Made by a program: the position numbers and the translations under genes. From Wenzhouxiangella sp. XN79A (GTDB lineage: Bacteria > Pseudomonadota > Gammaproteobacteria > Xanthomonadales > Wenzhouxiangellaceae), in assembly GCF_012272825.1 (NCBI RefSeq), contig NZ_JAAWWS010000145.1, positions 62,001-126,000 of the forward strand: a DNA stretch of 64,000 nucleotides, read 5' to 3'. This document shows positions 27,479-37,139 of the stretch, piece after piece (positions within the stretch are counted from its first letter, which is position 1; each line of letters starts with the position of its first letter). A model generated the notes under the pieces. That model ran no database searches, was not told the DNA's origin, and saw only the letters and a list, made by a program, of their open reading frames with translations.

Positions 27479-28947
27479 GGCGCGCCTCCGACCAGGATCT
27501 CGGCGCCGTGAGTGGCGACATCCAGGGTCAATCGGGTGTCGATGCCGAACCAGAAGTTGGCCGCGATCAGTACGTACATCGGGAGCAGCAGTCCGAGCGG
27601 GGCTTCACGGACCGGTTCGGCGCGCTCCGGCGCCGGTTTCAGGTAGGCGGCCTCGGCGACCCGGCCGATGTAGAGCACGGCCAGCAGCGAGCCGACCAGC
27701 ACGACCACCACGGCCAGCCAGTTGCCCTGCAGGATCGCGGCCTGGATCAGTGCCCACTTGCTGATGAAGCCGGCGGTCAGCGGCACGCCGATCATCGACA
27801 GGCCGGCCAGCACGAAGGCCAGCATCGTCCACGGCATGCTGCGGGCGAGACCGGCGATGTCGCTCATCCGGTCCGTGCCGATCCGGTAGATGATCGCGCC
27901 GGCGGCCATGAACAGCGCGCCCTTCATCAGTGCATGGTTGAAGATGTGGACCAGGCCGGCGGCCAGGCCTTCGACGGAAACCAGGCTGATCGCCAGCGCG
28001 ATGTAGCCGATCTGGGCCACGCTCGAGTAGGCCAGCATGCGCTTGAGATTCGGCTGGTCGATGGCCGAGATCGATGCGAACAGGATGCCGATGATGCCGA
28101 GCGTGAAGAACACGGTCTGGTAGGGCATGGTCAGCGCGAACTCGAGTCCGAACACCGTGAACACCATGCGCAGCAGGACGTAGACCGCGACCTTGGTTGC
28201 AGTGGCGGCCAGGAACACGGTCACCGCCGACGGCGCGTTGGTGTAGGCACCCGGCAGCCAGCGGTGCAGCGGGAACAGCGCCAGCTTCAGGCCCAGGCCG
28301 ATGACGATGAAGGCGAACGCAGCGCGGATCGCGTTGGTCTCGGCGACCTCGGGCACGCGCTCGGCCAGGTCGGCCATGTTCAGCGTGCCGGTCATGATGT
28401 AGAGCAGGCCCACGCCGATCAGATAGAAGGTCGCGCCCAGCGTGCCCATGATCAGGTAGCGGAACGACGACAGCAGCGCGGCGCGCTTTCGGCCGTGGGC
28501 GATCAGCGCGTAGGTCGACAGCGAGGAGATCTCGAGGAACACGAACACGTTGAACGCGTCGCCGGTCAGCACGATGCCCATCAGGCCGGCCAGGGCCAGC
28601 AGGAACAGCGCGTAGAACGGGCCCTGGCGCTCCGGCACTTCGCGGTTCACGCTCAGTCGGGCCCACGGCAGGATGATCACGCCCATCCACGCGATCAGCA
28701 GCGCCAGCAAGGCATTGACGCTGTCGACCCGGTATTCGATGCCGATCGGCGGCGGCCAGTTGCCGAACGAGTAGCGCAGCGGCTCGTCCATCGCCGCCGG
28801 CAGCACGAAGGCGGTGATCACGGCCGAGGCAGCCACCGCCAGCAAGGCCAGCGACCACGGCAGGACGCGCCCCGGCAGCAGCGCGCAGACCGGTGCGGCA
28901 ATCAGCGGCACGAGCACGCTGAACGGCAGCCATTCGAGCACGGTCAT
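27475..28947 (-). CDS. mnhD: Na+/H+ antiporter subunit MnhD/MrpD
   Basis: A 490-aa antiporter subunit. The glutamate lies in FVFLEISSLSTYALIAHG and the lysine in FLAATATKVAVYVLLRM; the FNHALMKGALFMAAGAIIYRIGTDRM motif is typical of MrpD. It directly follows mnhC with a 4-nt overlap, the canonical C-D order, so this copy is the best candidate for the orthologous MrpD. Confidence 0.92.
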   Translation of the reverse strand: MTVLEWLPFSVLVPLIAAPVCALLPGRVLPWSLALLAVAASAVITAFVLPAAMDEPLRYSFGNWPPPIGIEYRVDSVNALLALLIAWMGVIILPWARLSVNREVPERQGPFYALFLLALAGLMGIVLTGDAFNVFVFLEISSLSTYALIAHGRKRAALLSSFRYLIMGTLGATFYLIGVGLLYIMTGTLNMADLAERVPEVAETNAIRAAFAFIVIGLGLKLALFPLHRWLPGAYTNAPSAVTVFLAATATKVAVYVLLRMVFTVFGLEFALTMPYQTVFFTLGIIGILFASISAIDQPNLKRMLAYSSVAQIGYIALAISLVSVEGLAAGLVHIFNHALMKGALFMAAGAIIYRIGTDRMSDIAGLARSMPWTMLAFVLAGLSMIGVPLTAGFISKWALIQAAILQGNWLAVVVVLVGSLLAVLYIGRVAEAAYLKPAPERAEPVREAPLGLLLPMYVLIAANFWFGIDTRLTLDVATHGAEILVGGAP

Positions 28948-29318
28948 GCGGTCCCCTCGTCGTCCTCGTCGGCGTCCTCGACCTCGGTCAGCAGGTCGTC
29001 CTCGATGCTTCCGTAGGCTTCGTTGATCCGGACGGCCAGCGCCAGGCCCACCGCCGTGGTGGCGACGCCGACCACGATCGCGGTCAGGATCAGCACGTGC
29101 GGAAGCGGGTTGGAGTAGACCTCGACGCCGTCGCGCAGGATCGGCGTGGCGCCGCCGAGGATCTTGCCGGCCGAGATGAACAGGATGAAGGCCGAGGTCT
29201 GGAACAGGTTCAGCCCCATGATCTTCTTGGCCATGTTGCCGCGCGCGATCACGGCGTAGAAGCCGATCATCATCAGCACGACGACGACGTAGTAGTTGTA
29301 GTGGCCCAGCAGATCCAT
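28944..29318 (-). CDS. mnhC: Na+/H+ antiporter subunit MnhC/MrpC (NuoK-like)
   Basis: A 124-aa, three-helix NuoK homologue. The motif NMAKKIMGLNLFQTSAFILFI and the later PLPHVLILTAIVVGVATTAVGLAL are diagnostic for MrpC. An acidic C-terminal tail (EVEDADEDDEG) is present. It overlaps mnhB by 1 nt and mnhD by 4 nt. Confidence 0.92.
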   Translation of the reverse strand: MDLLGHYNYYVVVVLMMIGFYAVIARGNMAKKIMGLNLFQTSAFILFISAGKILGGATPILRDGVEVYSNPLPHVLILTAIVVGVATTAVGLALAVRINEAYGSIEDDLLTEVEDADEDDEGTA

Positions 29319-29770
29319 CAGTCGAGGCCCTCCCGGTGGTCGTCGCGGTCGAGCTCGGCGCGGCGCTTGACGAACATCGTGAAGATCAGCATGACCACCG
29401 TGGCCACGGTGATCCCGACCCCGAGCTCGACCAGGATGATGCCGGCCTGCTGCGCGCTCTGCGGGTCGTCGAGCAGCACCGAGAAGTCGAGGAAGCGGCC
29501 GCCGAGCGCGACGCCGAGCAGTCCGATGAACGCGTACAGCAGCGCGCCGCAGGCGCTGAGCACGAACATCGTGCGCTCGGGAATCACCGCCAGGCCGGCC
29601 TCGAGGCCGTAGATCAGTACGAACAGGATCCACGCCGAGGCAAAGATCACGCCGGCCTGGAAACCACCGCCCGGCGAGTACTCGCCGTGGAACTGCACAT
29701 ACAGCGCGAACAGCATGATCAGCGGGATCAGGAAGCGCGCGACGATGCGCAGGATGCCGTTGCTCCTCAC
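29318..29770 (-). CDS. mnhB: Na+/H+ antiporter subunit MnhB/MrpB
   Basis: A 150-aa, four-helix MrpB subunit with the family signature YVQFHGEYSPGGGFQAGVI near the N-terminus and GVGITVATVVMLIFTMF at the C-terminus. It overlaps its neighbours by 4 nt and 1 nt. Confidence 0.92.
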   Translation of the reverse strand: MRSNGILRIVARFLIPLIMLFALYVQFHGEYSPGGGFQAGVIFASAWILFVLIYGLEAGLAVIPERTMFVLSACGALLYAFIGLLGVALGGRFLDFSVLLDDPQSAQQAGIILVELGVGITVATVVMLIFTMFVKRRAELDRDDHREGLD

Positions 29771-30324
29771 TGGTCGTCCTCCCGGGAGCGGCGGCGTCGC
29801 CGCTTCGGTGGCACCGACAACAGCGCGAATACGCCCAGGCCCGCGGTGAAGATCACGATGACCTCACCGAAGGTATCGATCGAGCGGTAGCTGGCCAGCA
29901 CCGCGGCGACCATGTTCGGGATGCCCATGTCGTTGTACGTCTCGTTGACGTAGTACGGCGCGACGTGGGTCTGGACCGGGTTGTCGGCGGCGCCGAAGTC
30001 CGGCAGATCGGACACCGCCCAGAACAGGCAGGCGCCGGTGACCGTGACCACGGCCAGGGCCGGCAGGTTCAGGGCCTTGACCGGGTGTTCGTAGCGCTTG
30101 GCCAGGGCCAGTACCGCCAGCACCAGAATGGTCGAGATACCGGCCCCGACCGCGGCCTCGGTCAGCGCGACGTCGCCGGCGTCGAGCACGACGAACAGCG
30201 CGGCCGACAGCAGCGAATAGATCGCGAACAGCATGGCGGCCGAGAACAGGTCGCGGGACGCGACCACCGCCACGGCGACCACGACCAGGAACGACAGCAG
30301 GGCGATGTCGATCAGGACTTCGAT
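29767..30324 (-). CDS. MrpA C-terminal/MbhD-MbhE-like subunit, probable ATC start
   Basis: About 185 aa. The N-terminal half (DLFSAAMLFAIYSLLSAALF, TEAAVGAGISTILVLAVL) is the NuoJ-like MbhD domain (DUF4040) and the C-terminal half (YRSIDTFGEVIVIFTAGLGVFALL) the MbhE domain; both normally form the C-terminus of large MrpA. Here they are a separate gene, as in MBH hydrogenases. No ATG, GTG or TTG exists where family members begin. ATC at 30322-30324 follows an AGGAG ribosome-binding site (30332-30336) at 7 nt and restores the usual N-terminus, so it is the likely start. It overlaps mnhG by 13 nt. Confidence 0.8.
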   Translation of the reverse strand: MEVLIDIALLSFLVVVAVAVVASRDLFSAAMLFAIYSLLSAALFVVLDAGDVALTEAAVGAGISTILVLAVLALAKRYEHPVKALNLPALAVVTVTGACLFWAVSDLPDFGAADNPVQTHVAPYYVNETYNDMGIPNMVAAVLASYRSIDTFGEVIVIFTAGLGVFALLSVPPKRRRRRSREDDQ

Positions 30325-30653
30325 GACGGCTCTCCTGGCACGGGGTCGCCGGTAACCTCGGGCGGTGAACGGTCGACCATCGCGGCCCGCGCCAGGGCGT
30401 GACTCGCGGTGGGCGCGGTGAACAGCAGGAACAGCAGGATCAGCAGCAGCTTGATGCTGATCAGGGCCAGTCCGGCCTGGATCAGCAGGCCGACGATGAT
30501 CAGCAGCGCGCACAGGGTATCGGTGATGCCGGCCGCGTGCAGGCGGCTGTAGAAGTCCGGGAAGCGGATCAGGCCGATCCCGCCGAGCACGCCGAACGCC
30601 CCGCCGGTCAGCAGGCAGGCGGCCGACAGCCAGAACAGCACGGTCTCAACCAT
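30312..30653 (-). CDS. mnhG: Na+/H+ antiporter subunit MnhG/MrpG
   Basis: A 113-aa, three-helix MrpG subunit with the diagnostic GGIGLIRFPDFYSRLHAAGITDTL and the C-terminal LFTAPTASHALARAA. Start at the ATG giving MVETVLFW. It overlaps mnhF by 8 nt and the MrpA-C-like gene by 13 nt. Confidence 0.92.
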   Translation of the reverse strand: MVETVLFWLSAACLLTGGAFGVLGGIGLIRFPDFYSRLHAAGITDTLCALLIIVGLLIQAGLALISIKLLLILLFLLFTAPTASHALARAAMVDRSPPEVTGDPVPGEPSSKS

Positions 30654-30939
30654 CGGTGATGTCTCCTTCGCCGGCGGCACCGAGGTCGCGCATCCGGACC
30701 AGCTTGAGCACCGCGACCACGGCAATGAAGTTGATCAGGGCGTAGACCAGGGCGACGTCGATCAGGTCGTCATTGCCGCTGATCGCCGTGATCAGCGCGA
30801 CGATCAGCACGGTCTTGGTGCCGAACACGTTGACCGCGACGATCCGGTCGTAGACGGTCGGGCCCTTGAGGGCGCGGACCAGCGCCAGCGCCATCGTGGC
30901 GAAGATCGCCAGCGCGGTCACCACCAGCACGGTGTTCAA
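30646..30939 (-). CDS. mnhF: Na+/H+ antiporter subunit MnhF/MrpF (TTG start)
   Basis: A 97-aa, three-helix MrpF subunit with the conserved ALKGPTVYDRIVAVNVFGTKTV and DVALVYALINFIAVVAVLK. No ATG lies near the expected start. TTG at 30937-30939, preceded by GGAG at 8 nt and overlapping the mnhE stop (TTGA), gives the normal N-terminus. Confidence 0.9.
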   Translation of the reverse strand: MNTVLVVTALAIFATMALALVRALKGPTVYDRIVAVNVFGTKTVLIVALITAISGNDDLIDVALVYALINFIAVVAVLKLVRMRDLGAAGEGDITDG

Positions 30940-31412
30940 GGCCGGTTCTCCAGCCACGCGATGCGCCGCTCCATTTCGCCGGATTCCAGGTCGCGGGCGG
31001 TGGACTCGAGCAGCGCATGGGCCTCGATGAAATCGGGCTCCAGCAGCAGTGTGACGGTGCCGGGCGTCAGGGTGATGGAGTTGGCGTAGGTCACCTTGGC
31101 CACCGGGGTGGCCAGTCGAACCGGCACCCGGACCACCTGCGGCCTGAGGTGACGGTCCGGCCACAGCGCGGCCCGGGCGACGGCGACATTGGCCTTGACG
31201 ATCTCCCAGACCAGCCAGCCCCAGTAGATCGGCAGGCGCCAGGAATACAGCACGGGGTTGTGTTCGACGCCGACCACGTCCATCCTGCGCGACATCCAGA
31301 CGACGAACAGCACCGAGGTCCCGCCGAGCAGGAACAGCAGCGGCTTGTACACGCCGGAAATGCCCAGCCAGAGCAGGGCCAGCAACAGGGCCAGGGAGAC
31401 GAGGTATCGCAT
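30936..31412 (-). CDS. mnhE: Na+/H+ antiporter subunit MnhE/MrpE
   Basis: A 158-aa MrpE: two N-terminal helices, then a cytoplasmic domain with the family motifs YWGWLVWEIVKANVAVAR and TYANSITLTPGTVTLLLE. It is the first gene of the ten-gene antiporter operon, whose order (E, F, G, A-C-term, B, C, D, D, small, D) resembles the MrpEFG-MbhDE-BCD module of MBH-type complexes. The operon promoter should be in the 126-nt gap shared with the divergent BLUF gene. Confidence 0.9.
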   Translation of the reverse strand: MRYLVSLALLLALLWLGISGVYKPLLFLLGGTSVLFVVWMSRRMDVVGVEHNPVLYSWRLPIYWGWLVWEIVKANVAVARAALWPDRHLRPQVVRVPVRLATPVAKVTYANSITLTPGTVTLLLEPDFIEAHALLESTARDLESGEMERRIAWLENRP

Positions 31413-31538
31413 AACGGCGGAATACTACCAAACCGGGTGCGTAGACGGGTGGGATCGGACCGACGTGCACAGCTGTTGACACCGTGTGCAGGCCGGCAGG
31501 CTAGCATTCGGCCCGGAGCTGTTTTATATGTATGCGTG

Positions 31539-32054
31539 ATGCACAACGGAAGTGACCTGATCGGCCTGAGCTATTGTTCGACCGCGGCGTTCAAGTGCGC
31601 CGAGCGGTCGCTGGGCGTGCACGCCGAGGTGCAGCGCATCCTGGTCGATTCGCGCCGGAACAATTGCCGCCACGGCATCAGCGGCGTTCTGCATTTCGCC
31701 GACGGACGCTTCTTCCAGTACCTGGAGGGGCCGGCCGACCGGGTCGACGCGCTGTATGCCCGGATCTGTCGCGACGCCCGCCACAGCGACGTTCGCCGTC
31801 TCACCCGCCGCCCGCTGCCGCGCCGTCGCTTCGACGGGCTGGCGATGAAGTTCGTGTCGCTGGAACGGCCGATCGAGCGGGTGCTCGAGCGCCACGGTCT
31901 GCAGCGCTTCGACCCCGACCGCTTCACGCCGGCGCTGATCGAGGACCTGGTCATGAGCTCGATCCCCGAACGCGAGTGCGCGCCCGAGGCTCGCCCCGAG
32001 ACCCCACCCGGTCGGCCGGGCGGGTCGTTCTGGCAGCGGCTGCTGCGCCGCTGA
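31539..32054 (+). CDS. BLUF-domain blue-light photoreceptor
   Basis: A 171-aa protein with an N-terminal BLUF domain (residues 6-100) that binds FAD. The photocycle residues are in place by comparison with cyanobacterial PixD: Y12 in GLSYCS, N42 in SRRNN, and Q60 in GRFFQYLEG; the GISGVLHFADG core is typical. The rest is a short helical cap and a proline-rich tail with no output domain, so it would act through protein contacts. A TTGACA hexamer at 31476-31481 could be a -35 element, without a good -10 at standard spacing. It is divergent from the Mrp operon. Confidence 0.9.
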   Translation: MHNGSDLIGLSYCSTAAFKCAERSLGVHAEVQRILVDSRRNNCRHGISGVLHFADGRFFQYLEGPADRVDALYARICRDARHSDVRRLTRRPLPRRRFDGLAMKFVSLERPIERVLERHGLQRFDPDRFTPALIEDLVMSSIPERECAPEARPETPPGRPGGSFWQRLLRR

Positions 32055-32060
32055 CCCGGC

Positions 32061-32639
32061 TCAGCCGCCCATCACCGGCACGCCGATCCAGGCCGGGTGC
32101 AGCCAGAACGCGAACGCCAGGTACAGCGCCAGTCCGCCGACCACCACGATCGCATCGTTGAATTTCGTCCGGGGCAGTGCCAGCGCACTGCCGCCGGCCG
32201 GGCGGTGGTTCATCGAGATGCGGTCGGCCACGGCCCAGGCCAGGAAGCCGCCGAACAGCAATACGTCGGCCAGGGTTCCGTTGACCAGCAGGTGCGACAG
32301 CGCCCAGGCCTTGACCGCGATCAGCATCGGATGCTTCAGCGCATCGCCGATCCGGCCCGGCAGGTAGGCCGCCAGCAGGCCCGGGAAGACGATCAGCATC
32401 AGCAGCATGTTCAGGTGGCGCAGCCACTCCGGCGGACTGTAGAGCACGGTCGGGGTCAGCCGCGCCTGGCCGTATCCGATCACGATCAGGACCAGTCCGA
32501 TCGCGGCGACGATCGAATACAGCCCCTTGTACGGCCACTCGCCGAGGCGGGCGGCGAGGCGATCGCGGGTCGGGCGCGCGACGATCGAGATCGAGTGGAT
32601 GCCGAGAAACAGGATCAGGCCGAGTACCAGCAGGGTCAT
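32061..32639 (-). CDS. NnrU family membrane protein
   Basis: A 192-aa protein with about six hydrophobic segments. The pattern LGIHSISIVARPTRDRLAARLGEWPYKGLYSIVA and the later LKHPMLIAVKAWALSHLLVNGTLADVLLFGGFLAWAV are typical of NnrU (related to isoprenoid-desaturase-like and methyltransferase membrane folds). NnrU was named for a link to nitrite/nitric oxide metabolism, but no denitrification gene is nearby, so the role here is unclear. It lies 60 nt upstream of nothing else on its strand and converges on the BLUF gene. Confidence 0.82.
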   Translation of the reverse strand: MTLLVLGLILFLGIHSISIVARPTRDRLAARLGEWPYKGLYSIVAAIGLVLIVIGYGQARLTPTVLYSPPEWLRHLNMLLMLIVFPGLLAAYLPGRIGDALKHPMLIAVKAWALSHLLVNGTLADVLLFGGFLAWAVADRISMNHRPAGGSALALPRTKFNDAIVVVGGLALYLAFAFWLHPAWIGVPVMGG

Positions 32640-32699
32640 GGGATGGTCCTTGTCGAAGGGAAGATGGCCATTACAGCACAGCGCGTTCGGCCGCGCGCG

Positions 32700-34142
32700 T
32701 CACAGGTAGGGCGAGAACAGCCAGCAGCAGGCGTCGCGCAGGCGGACCGGCAGGCTGCGACCGTCGACTTCCTCCAGCGTCACCGGCCGGCCGGCACGGC
32801 GGGCGGTTTCGAAATGCTCGCGCAGGCGACCGGCGAGTCGCTCGTCGAACAGCTCGACCTGCAGCTCGAAGTTCAGCCGCAGCGAGCGGCAATCCCAGTT
32901 GGTCGAGCCGATCTGGACGTAGGCATCGTCGATCAGCAGCAGCTTGGTGTGGGCGAACGGCGGGGCCTGGTAGACCACTTCGATGTTGTGGAACAGCAGC
33001 TCCCAGAGCATGTTGCGGTTCGCCCAGTGCACGAACGGCAGGTTGTTCTCCGCCGGCAGCACCAGCCGGACCTCGATGCCGCGCAGCGCGGCGGCCTGCA
33101 GCGCGGCGATCAGCTCGCGCGGCGGCAGGAAGTACGGCGTCATGATGTCGATCCGTCGACGCGCCGCGGCGATCGCCGAGGACAGCAGCAGGGTCAGCTG
33201 GTCGAGGTCCTCGTCGGGGCCGTCGGTAATGACCCGCGCGGCCCCGCTGCCCTGCTCCAGCGGACACAGCGCCGGGGGCCGGGACTCGTCGCGAGTGCAG
33301 AAGGTCCAGGTCCGCAGGAATTCGGCCTCGAGCTGCGCGGCCACCGGTCCGGCGATCCGGAACTGCAGGTCGGCCGCGCGCGCGAGCCGTCCGGCGTCGC
33401 TTACCCGGTGGCGCGCGCCGATGTTCATGCCGCCGGTGTAGGCCGTGTGCCCGTCGACGGCGAGGATCTTGTGGTGGTTGCGCAGATTCAGCGACAGCTG
33501 CGGCGGGATCAGCCGCGGCGGCAGGAAGCGAGCGAACGGAATGCCGGCCCGCTGGAGCGCCCGGCCGATCCGCGGCCGGCCGTAGAACTCGCCGACCCCG
33601 TCGACGATGACCCGGACGTCGACGCCGCGCTCGCGGGCCGCCGCCAGCCGGTCGACGAACGCCGCGCCGACCCCGTCGCCGTCGAAGATGTAGCTCGACA
33701 GGAACACCGAGCGCACCGCGCCATCGATGTCGTCGAGCATCCGCGGGTAGGCCTCGTCGCCGTTGACCAGGGGCTCGACGCGGTGTCCGAACACCAGGGG
33801 ATGGCGACTGAGCTTCTCGCCGATCGTGGCCAGCTCGCGCAGCGGCTGGAGCAGCCGGTCGGAGGTGACCGCGTCGTGCCGGCTCGGCCGTCCGCGCTCG
33901 TGGCCGACCTTCAGCGCCGGCCATTCGAGCTTCGCTGCGCGCCGCCGGATCCGGTTGACGCCCAGCAGCAGGTACACGATCGGCCCGGCGATCGGCAGCA
34001 GCACGCACAGCGCGATCCAGCCGAAGGCGGCGCGCGCGTCGCGCTTGAACAGCAGCGCGTGCACGCCGGTGGCCGGCGCAAGAACGAGATGGAACAGGGC
34101 CGCCACCAGACCCGGGTCCAGCAATCGCTCGGGCTCGACCAT
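32700..34142 (-). CDS. cls: Cardiolipin synthase, ClsA-type phospholipase D
   Basis: A 480-aa membrane enzyme that condenses phosphatidylglycerol to cardiolipin. Two N-terminal helices with a PLDc_N domain are followed by two HKD motifs: HHKILAVDGHTAYTGG and HTKLLLIDDAYVQIGSTN. Start MVEPERLLDPG was chosen; the frame stays open upstream into the metK promoter region but carries no family similarity there. Divergent from metK, 121 nt apart. It could instead be a broader phosphatidyltransferase, but domain order and length favour ClsA. Confidence 0.88.
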   Translation of the reverse strand: MVEPERLLDPGLVAALFHLVLAPATGVHALLFKRDARAAFGWIALCVLLPIAGPIVYLLLGVNRIRRRAAKLEWPALKVGHERGRPSRHDAVTSDRLLQPLRELATIGEKLSRHPLVFGHRVEPLVNGDEAYPRMLDDIDGAVRSVFLSSYIFDGDGVGAAFVDRLAAARERGVDVRVIVDGVGEFYGRPRIGRALQRAGIPFARFLPPRLIPPQLSLNLRNHHKILAVDGHTAYTGGMNIGARHRVSDAGRLARAADLQFRIAGPVAAQLEAEFLRTWTFCTRDESRPPALCPLEQGSGAARVITDGPDEDLDQLTLLLSSAIAAARRRIDIMTPYFLPPRELIAALQAAALRGIEVRLVLPAENNLPFVHWANRNMLWELLFHNIEVVYQAPPFAHTKLLLIDDAYVQIGSTNWDCRSLRLNFELQVELFDERLAGRLREHFETARRAGRPVTLEEVDGRSLPVRLRDACCWLFSPYL

Positions 34143-34228
34143 GCAGGCTCCGCTCGGAATCCGGCACCCAGCATAGCGCCCCGGCAGCGCGCCCGGGATG
34201 CAATCACGTGCCGGATGCGGTAGACTAC

Positions 34229-34256
34229 TTATCTTTCTATCCCGATCAAGAGATAA
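34229..34256. promoter_or_regulatory. 28-bp imperfect palindrome just before metK
   Basis: The halves TTATCTTTCTATCC and CGATCAAGAGATAA are complementary at 10 of 14 positions, with outer TTATCT/AGATAA perfect. It ends 7 nt before the metK ATG, where no clear Shine-Dalgarno is seen. It could be a repressor operator (SahR-type ArsR regulators control this cycle in many Proteobacteria) or an mRNA hairpin controlling initiation. Which one cannot be told from sequence. Confidence 0.55.
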
Positions 34257-34263
34257 CCACCCG

Positions 34264-35481
34264 ATGAGCGAGTACCTCTTCACTTCCGAGTCCGTGTCCG
34301 AAGGGCATCCGGACAAGATGGCCGACCAGATTTCCGATGCCGTGCTCGACGCGATCCTGAGCGAGGACCCGAATGCGCGGGTGGCTTGTGAAACCTTCAT
34401 CAAGACCGGTGCGGTGATCGTCGGCGGCGAAATCTCGACGACCGCATGGATCGATCTCGAGGACCTGATCCGGCAGGTGGTCGTCGATGTCGGCTACGAC
34501 TCGTCCGAGGTCGGCTTCGACGGTGCGACCTGCTCGGTCATCAACATGATCGGCAAGCAGTCGCCGGACATCGCCCAGGGCGTCGACCGCGAAGCCCCGG
34601 AAGAACAGGGTGCCGGCGACCAGGGCCTGATGTTCGGCTACGCCTCCGACGAGACCGACGCGCTGATGCCGGCCCCGATCTACTACGCGCACCGGCTGGT
34701 CGAGCGCCAGACCGAACTGCGCAAGAGCGGCGACAACCCGCTGCCGTGGCTGCGTCCGGACGCCAAGAGCCAGGTCTCCCTGCGCTACCGCGACGGCAAG
34801 CCGGTCTCGATCGACGCGGTCGTGCTGTCGACCCAGCACGATGACGGCGTGTCGCTGGAGGAGATCCGCGCCGGTGTTCGCAAGCACATCATCGAGCCGG
34901 TGCTGCCCGCCGAGTGGCTGCACGACGGCACCCTGTTCCACATCAATCCGACCGGCAAGTTCGTCATCGGCGGACCGGTCGGCGACGCCGGCCTGACCGG
35001 GCGCAAGATCATCGTCGACACCTATGGCGGCATGGCCCGTCACGGCGGCGGGGCCTTCTCCGGCAAGGATCCGTCGAAGGTCGACCGCTCGGCGGCCTAC
35101 GCCGCGCGCTACGTGGCCAAGAACATCGTGGCCGCCGGGCTGGCCGGCAAGTGCGAGATCCAGGTCAGTTACGCGATCGGGGTGGCCGAACCGACCTCGA
35201 TCTCGGTGACCACCTTCGGCACCAGCGCGATTCCGGAAGAGAAGATCGAGGCGCTGGTGCGCGAACATTTCGACCTGCGCCCGTACGGCATCCTGCAGAT
35301 GCTCGACCTGCTGCATCCGATGTATCGCCGGACCGCTACGCACGGTCACTTCGGTCGCCCGCCGGAGCAGGTCACGGCCAGCGTGAAGCGCAACGGCCAG
35401 CCGACCGAGGAAACGTTCACCGCCTTCAGCTGGGAGAAGACCGACCGGGCCGAAGCGCTGCGCGAAGCGGCCGGCCTGTAA
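34264..35481 (+). CDS. metK: S-adenosylmethionine synthetase
   Basis: A 405-aa enzyme making S-adenosylmethionine from methionine and ATP. The N-terminal [22 protein letters not shown], the flexible-loop region [13 protein letters not shown] and the P-loop-like [18 protein letters not shown] are all intact. The ATG was chosen over longer in-frame options because it gives the conserved [12 protein letters not shown]-terminus. First gene of metK-ahcY-metF. Confidence 0.96.
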   Translation: MSEYLFTSESVSEGHPDKMADQISDAVLDAILSEDPNARVACETFIKTGAVIVGGEISTTAWIDLEDLIRQVVVDVGYDSSEVGFDGATCSVINMIGKQSPDIAQGVDREAPEEQGAGDQGLMFGYASDETDALMPAPIYYAHRLVERQTELRKSGDNPLPWLRPDAKSQVSLRYRDGKPVSIDAVVLSTQHDDGVSLEEIRAGVRKHIIEPVLPAEWLHDGTLFHINPTGKFVIGGPVGDAGLTGRKIIVDTYGGMARHGGGAFSGKDPSKVDRSAAYAARYVAKNIVAAGLAGKCEIQVSYAIGVAEPTSISVTTFGTSAIPEEKIEALVREHFDLRPYGILQMLDLLHPMYRRTATHGHFGRPPEQVTASVKRNGQPTEETFTAFSWEKTDRAEALREAAGL

Positions 35482-35584
35482 CGCGCCTGCCGAGTCACGG
35501 GAAGGAGTCGAGCGGCCGGCCGGGCCGGCCCGAACGCAGGATCCATCGAAAACTCACGACAGATCACATCAGAGGTTGTACCCA

Positions 35585-37045
<1,461 letters not shown>

Positions 37046-37060
37046 TCGCGGATCGTTCGT

Positions 37061-37109
37061 CCCGGGGCCGGCCGCCGGCCCCGGGCATCCCTCGCACCGG
37101 TCCCGGTGC
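37061..37109 (+). promoter_or_regulatory. Tandem hairpins between ahcY and metF
   Basis: Two GC-rich hairpins follow the ahcY stop. The first has a perfect 11-bp stem (CCCGGGGCCGG, 37061-37071, with 37075-37085) and a 3-nt loop. The second has a GCACCGG/CCGGTGC stem (37094-37109). No T-run follows. They may attenuate metF or stabilise the upstream message. Confidence 0.5.
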
Positions 37110-37139
37110 ACGATGCAACGCTCGAGCAGGGAGCCCCCG

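Noticed and set aside
35482-35584. SAH riboswitch upstream of ahcY
   Set aside because: The conserved SAH-riboswitch core I remember is absent; only a short GC hairpin is seen.
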